This document shows positions 4,505 to 8,085 of a DNA stretch of 8,085 nt, piece by piece. This DNA comes from Bacillota bacterium (GTDB lineage: Bacteria > Bacillota > Clostridia > Peptostreptococcales > Anaerovoracaceae), in NCBI GenBank assembly GCA_017534025.1, contig JAFWDF010000030.1, positions 1-8,085 of the forward strand, in the 5' to 3' direction. Position 1 is the first letter of the stretch. The number at the start of each line of letters is the position of its first letter. The notes under the pieces are model-generated. The model made no database searches, was not told the origin of the DNA, and saw only the letters and a program-made list of their open reading frames with translations. The translations under genes and the position numbers were made by a program.

Positions 4505-6316
4505 ATGGAGACAAAAAACAGAATCCGCGAACGGGCGGAGATTAACGAACAGTATAAATGGAATATTTCCGCCATGTACGGAAATGAGGATGAATGGGAA
4601 CAGGATTTCCGGGAGGCCGAAGAGATGGCCGGCGCATTTGCCGCCTATTCCGGCCGCCTGGGCGAAAGCGGTGCTGTTCTTCTTGAAGCCCTGCAGGCAC
4701 GGGATGCAGTCTGGCAGAAGGCGGAAAAAGTATATGTTTACGCGCAGATGAAAAGCGATGAAGACAACCGCGATGCCAGATACCAGGAGCTGTCCCGCCG
4801 GGCGCAGTCGATGATTGCAAAAATTTCGGCGGAGACTTCCTTTTTTACTCCGGAATTGATGGAGCTGCCGGATGAAACGCTGGAATCTTTTCTGGCGGAA
4901 ACCGGCGGCCTGAAAATATATGAATATATGCTTCGCAATATGATCCGGCGCAGGGAGCATGTCCTGTCCGGAGAAAGCGAGGCGCTGCTTGCGAAAATGG
5001 CAGAGATCGCCGGCGCACCGAAGCAGATTTTCGGCATGATTAATAACGCGGATATCCGTTTCGGAACCATTCGGAATGAACAGGGGAACGAAGTGGAACT
5101 GACGCATGGGAATTACGTTAGCATGCTGGAATCCCCGGACCGCCGGGTGCGCCGGGACGCCTATGAGGCGCTGTACGACGCCTTTGCCGCGCAGAAAAAT
5201 ACACTGGCATCGACGTATTATTATAATGTCCGGAAAAACGCGGTCGTTTCCGGCATCCGCCGCTACGGCTCCTCCCTGCAGGCGGAACTGGACGGGGACT
5301 TTATTCCGGAATCCGTATATCACAATCTGATCCGGGTCATCCGCGAACATCTGCCGGCCATGTATAAATATCTGGCGCTGCGGAAAAAGCTGCTCGGCCT
5401 GGAAGAACTGCATATGTACGATATCTATGTGCCGCTGATCGCCATGCCGGACAGAGAAGTGCCTTATGAAGAAGCTCTTGACACCGTGCGCCGTGCGCTG
5501 AAACCGTTGGGCGAACAGTATCTGAAGGATTTGAACGGCGGTCTGGAAGCCGGCTGGGTGGACGTATATGAAAATGCGGGAAAAACAAGCGGTGCGTATT
5601 CCTTCGGCAGTTATGACAGCATGCCGTATGTGCTGCTGAATTACAATAATAAATTCAAGGATGCCTTCACGGTGATTCATGAGCTGGGGCATTCCATGAA
5701 TTCCCTGTACACCCGGAAGAAGCAGCCGTATATTTACGGCGGGCATTCGATTTTTACGGCGGAAGTCGCTTCCACCGTCAATGAATGCCTTCTCATGCAG
5801 GATCTGCTGTCCCGCTGTGAAAGCAGAAAAGAAAAAGCGTATCTGCTGAATATCTATCTGGAAGAGTTCCGGGCGACGGTGTTCCGGCAGACCATGTTTG
5901 CCGAGTTTGAGCTGGCGGCGCATCAGGCCGTTGAAGCGGGCGAAGTGCTGACTGTGGAACGCCTTTGTACGATTTACGGCGATCTGAACAGAGAATACTA
6001 CGGGCCGGACGTCGTGACGGATGAACGGATTTCCATGGAATGGGCGAGAATTCCGCATTTCTACAATGCGTTTTATGTATATAAGTATGCTACCGGTTAT
6101 TCGGCAGCAGTTGCTATTTCCAACAGAATTCTGACAGAGGGCCGTCCGGCGGCAGAGGCATATCTGGAATTCCTGGCCGCAGGGGACAGCGATTATCCGA
6201 TCGAGCTGCTCCGCAGGGCAGGGGCGGATATGAGTACGCCGGATGTGGTGGAAAGCGCCATGCAGACGTTTGAAAAACTCGTCAATCAACTGGAGGAACT
6301 GGTCAATGAGGGATAA
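4505..6316 (+). CDS. pepF: Oligoendopeptidase F (peptidase family M3B)
   Basis: This 603-residue cytosolic zinc metallopeptidase cuts short peptides, usually about 6 to 20 residues, and takes part in peptide recycling. The zinc motif HELGHS is at residues 392-397, with His392 and His396 as ligands and Glu393 as catalytic base. Glu420 in AEVASTVNE (419-427), 28 residues after the first His, fits as the third ligand. The C-terminal RIPHFYNAFYVYKYATG (about 515-531) is a PepF hallmark that contributes substrate-binding residues. Length matches the family. An in-frame TTG at 4472 has no ribosome binding site; the ATG at 4505 has AAAGGA at a rather long 13-nt distance and gives a normal PepF N-terminus, so I choose it. 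There is no signal peptide. It is first in the pepF-nadK-rluD operon and its 3' end carries the nadK ribosome binding site. Confidence 0.95.
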   Translation: METKNRIRERAEINEQYKWNISAMYGNEDEWEQDFREAEEMAGAFAAYSGRLGESGAVLLEALQARDAVWQKAEKVYVYAQMKSDEDNRDARYQELSRRAQSMIAKISAETSFFTPELMELPDETLESFLAETGGLKIYEYMLRNMIRRREHVLSGESEALLAKMAEIAGAPKQIFGMINNADIRFGTIRNEQGNEVELTHGNYVSMLESPDRRVRRDAYEALYDAFAAQKNTLASTYYYNVRKNAVVSGIRRYGSSLQAELDGDFIPESVYHNLIRVIREHLPAMYKYLALRKKLLGLEELHMYDIYVPLIAMPDREVPYEEALDTVRRALKPLGEQYLKDLNGGLEAGWVDVYENAGKTSGAYSFGSYDSMPYVLLNYNNKFKDAFTVIHELGHSMNSLYTRKKQPYIYGGHSIFTAEVASTVNECLLMQDLLSRCESRKEKAYLLNIYLEEFRATVFRQTMFAEFELAAHQAVEAGEVLTVERLCTIYGDLNREYYGPDVVTDERISMEWARIPHFYNAFYVYKYATGYSAAVAISNRILTEGRPAAEAYLEFLAAGDSDYPIELLRRAGADMSTPDVVESAMQTFEKLVNQLEELVNEG

Positions 6317-7124
6317 AAGTTATTATATCTTTTCCAACGGCGGAGATAAAAATGACGTGGTAGAGGACATGATCGATCACCGTATGGGAGAGATCGGCTG
6401 GACCGCAGAAGCGGATATTCATAAATCGGCATTGATTTTCTGCCTGGGCGGAGACGGCGCACTGCTGCGCCTGATGCGCACGAACGGCTTTCCGGAAGCC
6501 CCGATAGTCGGCATTAATACAGGGCATCTGGGGTATTTCCAGGAGATAGAAGTCGATGATCTGGACATATTTTTTGAAAGATTTATCAATAAAGATTACC
6601 TGATACAGGAATATATCGGTGTGGATGTAGATGTTTACGGGGAGGAAGGGCAGATCCATCACTGCGTGGCGATCAATGAAGTGGTCATCCGCGGCGAGGG
6701 CGAACGCCTGATGCACCTGCAGATAAACATCAAAGGCCGGGATATTACCAAATTCAGCGGCGACGGCGTGCTGATCTGTACGCCGGCAGGCAGTACGGCC
6801 TACAATTACTCGCTGGGCGGCGCGGTTGTGGACCCGTCGGTGGATATGCTGCAGATTACGCCGATGGCACCGGTCAACAACACGGCTTACCGCTCTTTCA
6901 TTTCCAGTATCATCATGCCGGCTGACACGCCGATTGTGATTACACCGGACGAACCGACACCGGGAGACGGCCACAAGAATGTAGTAGTGATCGAAGACGG
7001 CGGGATCATTGCCAATGGCAATATCCGCAAAGTGGTGCTGACCGTCTCTTCCAGAAAGGCGAAGATTGTCCGGCTGAAAAGTTATGATTTCTGGGCCAAA
7101 GTGAAAGAAAAGATTACAGGATAA
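6306..7124 (+). CDS. nadK: NAD kinase
   Basis: This cytosolic enzyme phosphorylates NAD at the 2' hydroxyl of the adenosine ribose to make NADP, using ATP or polyphosphate. All family motifs are present in its 272 residues: GGDG (48-51) with the catalytic Asp50, GINTGHLGYF (69-78), NE (124-125) in the NAD site, and SGDG (151-154) followed by TPAGSTAY (159-166), the glycine-rich NAD-binding motif. Length agrees with short bacterial NadK proteins. The open frame reaches back to 6243, but the ATG at 6306 has GGAGGA (6292-6297) 8 nt upstream and gives the expected N-terminus. It overlaps pepF by 11 nt, so translation is probably coupled. The next gene follows after 2 nt. Confidence 0.96.
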   Translation: MRDKSYYIFSNGGDKNDVVEDMIDHRMGEIGWTAEADIHKSALIFCLGGDGALLRLMRTNGFPEAPIVGINTGHLGYFQEIEVDDLDIFFERFINKDYLIQEYIGVDVDVYGEEGQIHHCVAINEVVIRGEGERLMHLQINIKGRDITKFSGDGVLICTPAGSTAYNYSLGGAVVDPSVDMLQITPMAPVNNTAYRSFISSIIMPADTPIVITPDEPTPGDGHKNVVVIEDGGIIANGNIRKVVLTVSSRKAKIVRLKSYDFWAKVKEKITG

Positions 7125-7126
7125 TG

Positions 7127-8085
7127 ATGGACGGCGGCAATAATTTACAATTTAAACAAAAGAAAGGCTTTGCGGCAGGCAGTGCCGGACCGGGACGCGG
7201 AACAGAAGTGCCGCGCGGCACAGAGCCGGGGGGTCTGGACGACCGGCTGACCGTGCGTGTCCGGCAGGCCATCGGAGAAGAGCGGCCGCGTCCGGACCGG
7301 GAGGGCCGGTATTCCTGGCGGGTCACGGAAGAGGACCGGGACGCAACGGTGCGGCAGATCCTGAAACGGAGACTGAAGTTTTCCGGCCGTCTGCTGGCAA
7401 AACTGAAGCAGGGCAGGGGCCGTGTGACCCGCAACGGGGTAGAAGTCCGGCTGTTTGCGGATGTGATTCCGGGGGATCTGGTGGAAGTTATGCTGCCGGA
7501 GGACCGGTCGCATTTTACACCGCAGGACATCCCCGTGCAGGTGCTGTACGAAGATGAGGACATGCTTATCGTAAACAAACAGCCCGGCCTGGTGGTGCAC
7601 CCGACCAGAAGCCATCCGGATGACACGCTGGCAAACGGCCTGATGAAACGCATGCTGGACAGCGGGGACAGCTACAAGATCCGGTTTGTAAACCGGATCG
7701 ACCGGGATACCAGCGGACTGGTGGTAGTAGCCAGGAATTCCCACTGCCAGGACGCTATGTCGGAACAGATGAAGAAAAATCAGGTGGAAAAAACCTACCT
7801 CGCCATTGTACACGGGATCATTGCGGAAGAAAGCGGTACGGTGGATCTCCCTCTTGGCCGGCTGGCGGAAGGGGATGTGCGCCGGGCAGTCAGGCCGGAC
7901 GGCAGTCCTTCCGTGACGCATTACCGCGTTCTGGAACGTTTTGCCGCAGGATTTACATTATTAGAATTAAAACTGGAAACCGGCAGAACGCATCAGATCC
8001 GGGTTCATCTGTCTCATATCGGGCATCCCATCGCAGGCGATTCCCTGTATGGCAGGGAAGAACCGGAATACATACGGAGACAGGC
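7127..8085 (+). CDS. RluA/RluD-family rRNA pseudouridine synthase, 3' truncated by window
   Basis: The frame stays open from 7127 to the window edge: 319 codons, probably lacking only a short C-terminal part. The enzyme would isomerise specific uridines, most likely in 23S rRNA. An S4-type RNA-binding domain spans about residues 64-122. The catalytic domain starts with YEDEDMLIVNKQPGLVVHP (about 141-159) and carries NRIDRDTSG (189-197) with catalytic Asp192, then ETGRTHQIRVHL (284-295) and GHPIAGDSLYG (299-309). These order and motifs are those of the RluA family; the S4 domain favours the RluC/RluD branch, but the target base cannot be told. Tandem ATGs lie at 7124 and 7127; AGGA (7118-7121) is 5 nt from the second, which I use. 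Residues 1-60 form a Gly/Arg/Pro-rich, probably disordered extension. The motif has Ile where Leu is usual (RLD). Confidence 0.93.
   Translation, partial: MDGGNNLQFKQKKGFAAGSAGPGRGTEVPRGTEPGGLDDRLTVRVRQAIGEERPRPDREGRYSWRVTEEDRDATVRQILKRRLKFSGRLLAKLKQGRGRVTRNGVEVRLFADVIPGDLVEVMLPEDRSHFTPQDIPVQVLYEDEDMLIVNKQPGLVVHPTRSHPDDTLANGLMKRMLDSGDSYKIRFVNRIDRDTSGLVVVARNSHCQDAMSEQMKKNQVEKTYLAIVHGIIAEESGTVDLPLGRLAEGDVRRAVRPDGSPSVTHYRVLERFAAGFTLLELKLETGRTHQIRVHLSHIGHPIAGDSLYGREEPEYIRRQ

Noticed and set aside
4394..6289. 631-codon open frame antisense to almost all of pepF
   Set aside because: pepF has full catalytic motifs. The antisense product is rich in His, Arg, Phe and Gln with no recognisable domain, as expected of a shadow frame in codon-biased DNA.
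7145..7921. Long minus-strand frames opposite the pseudouridine synthase
   Set aside because: The plus frame has unmistakable RluA-family motifs; the minus frames are Pro/Arg/Ser-rich shadows.

Overview
The window reads as ordinary chromosomal DNA of a low-to-mid GC Gram-positive bacterium, most likely a member of the Clostridia (Lachnospiraceae-like). The evidence is the strong purine-rich Shine-Dalgarno sites (GGAGG, AGGGGA), sigma-A type TATAAT promoters, rho-independent terminators, a tRNA with an encoded CCA end, and the gene families present. I see no transposase, integrase, phage gene, CRISPR array or toxin-antitoxin pair. The taxonomic placement is inference from gene content and style.

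Layout. Bases 1-490 hold no long gene but are rich in signals: a promoter (71-100), a possible 26-residue peptide gene (121-201), two AT-rich palindromes (194-207, 212-226), a weak terminator-like hairpin (259-291), a second promoter (335-363) with a palindrome on its -10 box, and a leader whose two hairpins exclude each other, like an attenuator. Then comes an AMP-forming acyl-CoA ligase of the long-chain fatty acid type (491-2275, +). A tRNA-Glu(CTC) gene with its own promoter and terminator follows (2355-2429, +). Next, on the minus strand, is a two-gene operon (4340 down to 2537): a very acidic soluble protein of unknown function, overlapping a DUF975-type six-helix membrane protein with an acidic Pro/Ser/Asp tail. 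A back-to-back promoter pair (4396-4457) separates this operon from a plus-strand operon: oligoendopeptidase F (pepF), NAD kinase (nadK) and an RluA/RluD-family pseudouridine synthase that runs off the right edge.

How they work together. The pepF-nadK-rluD group is tightly packed (11-nt overlap, then a 2-nt gap) and is probably one transcript, joining peptide turnover, NADP supply and RNA modification; these are housekeeping jobs without an obvious shared pathway. The acidic protein and DUF975 protein overlap by 11 nt and are both strongly acidic at their C-termini, so they may form a membrane-linked pair of unknown role. The ligase lacks a clear terminator before the tRNA and may share the tRNA terminator.

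The parts most worth following up are the ligase leader (possible conditional termination) and the uncharacterised acidic/DUF975 pair. Nothing here amounts to a clearly new system.
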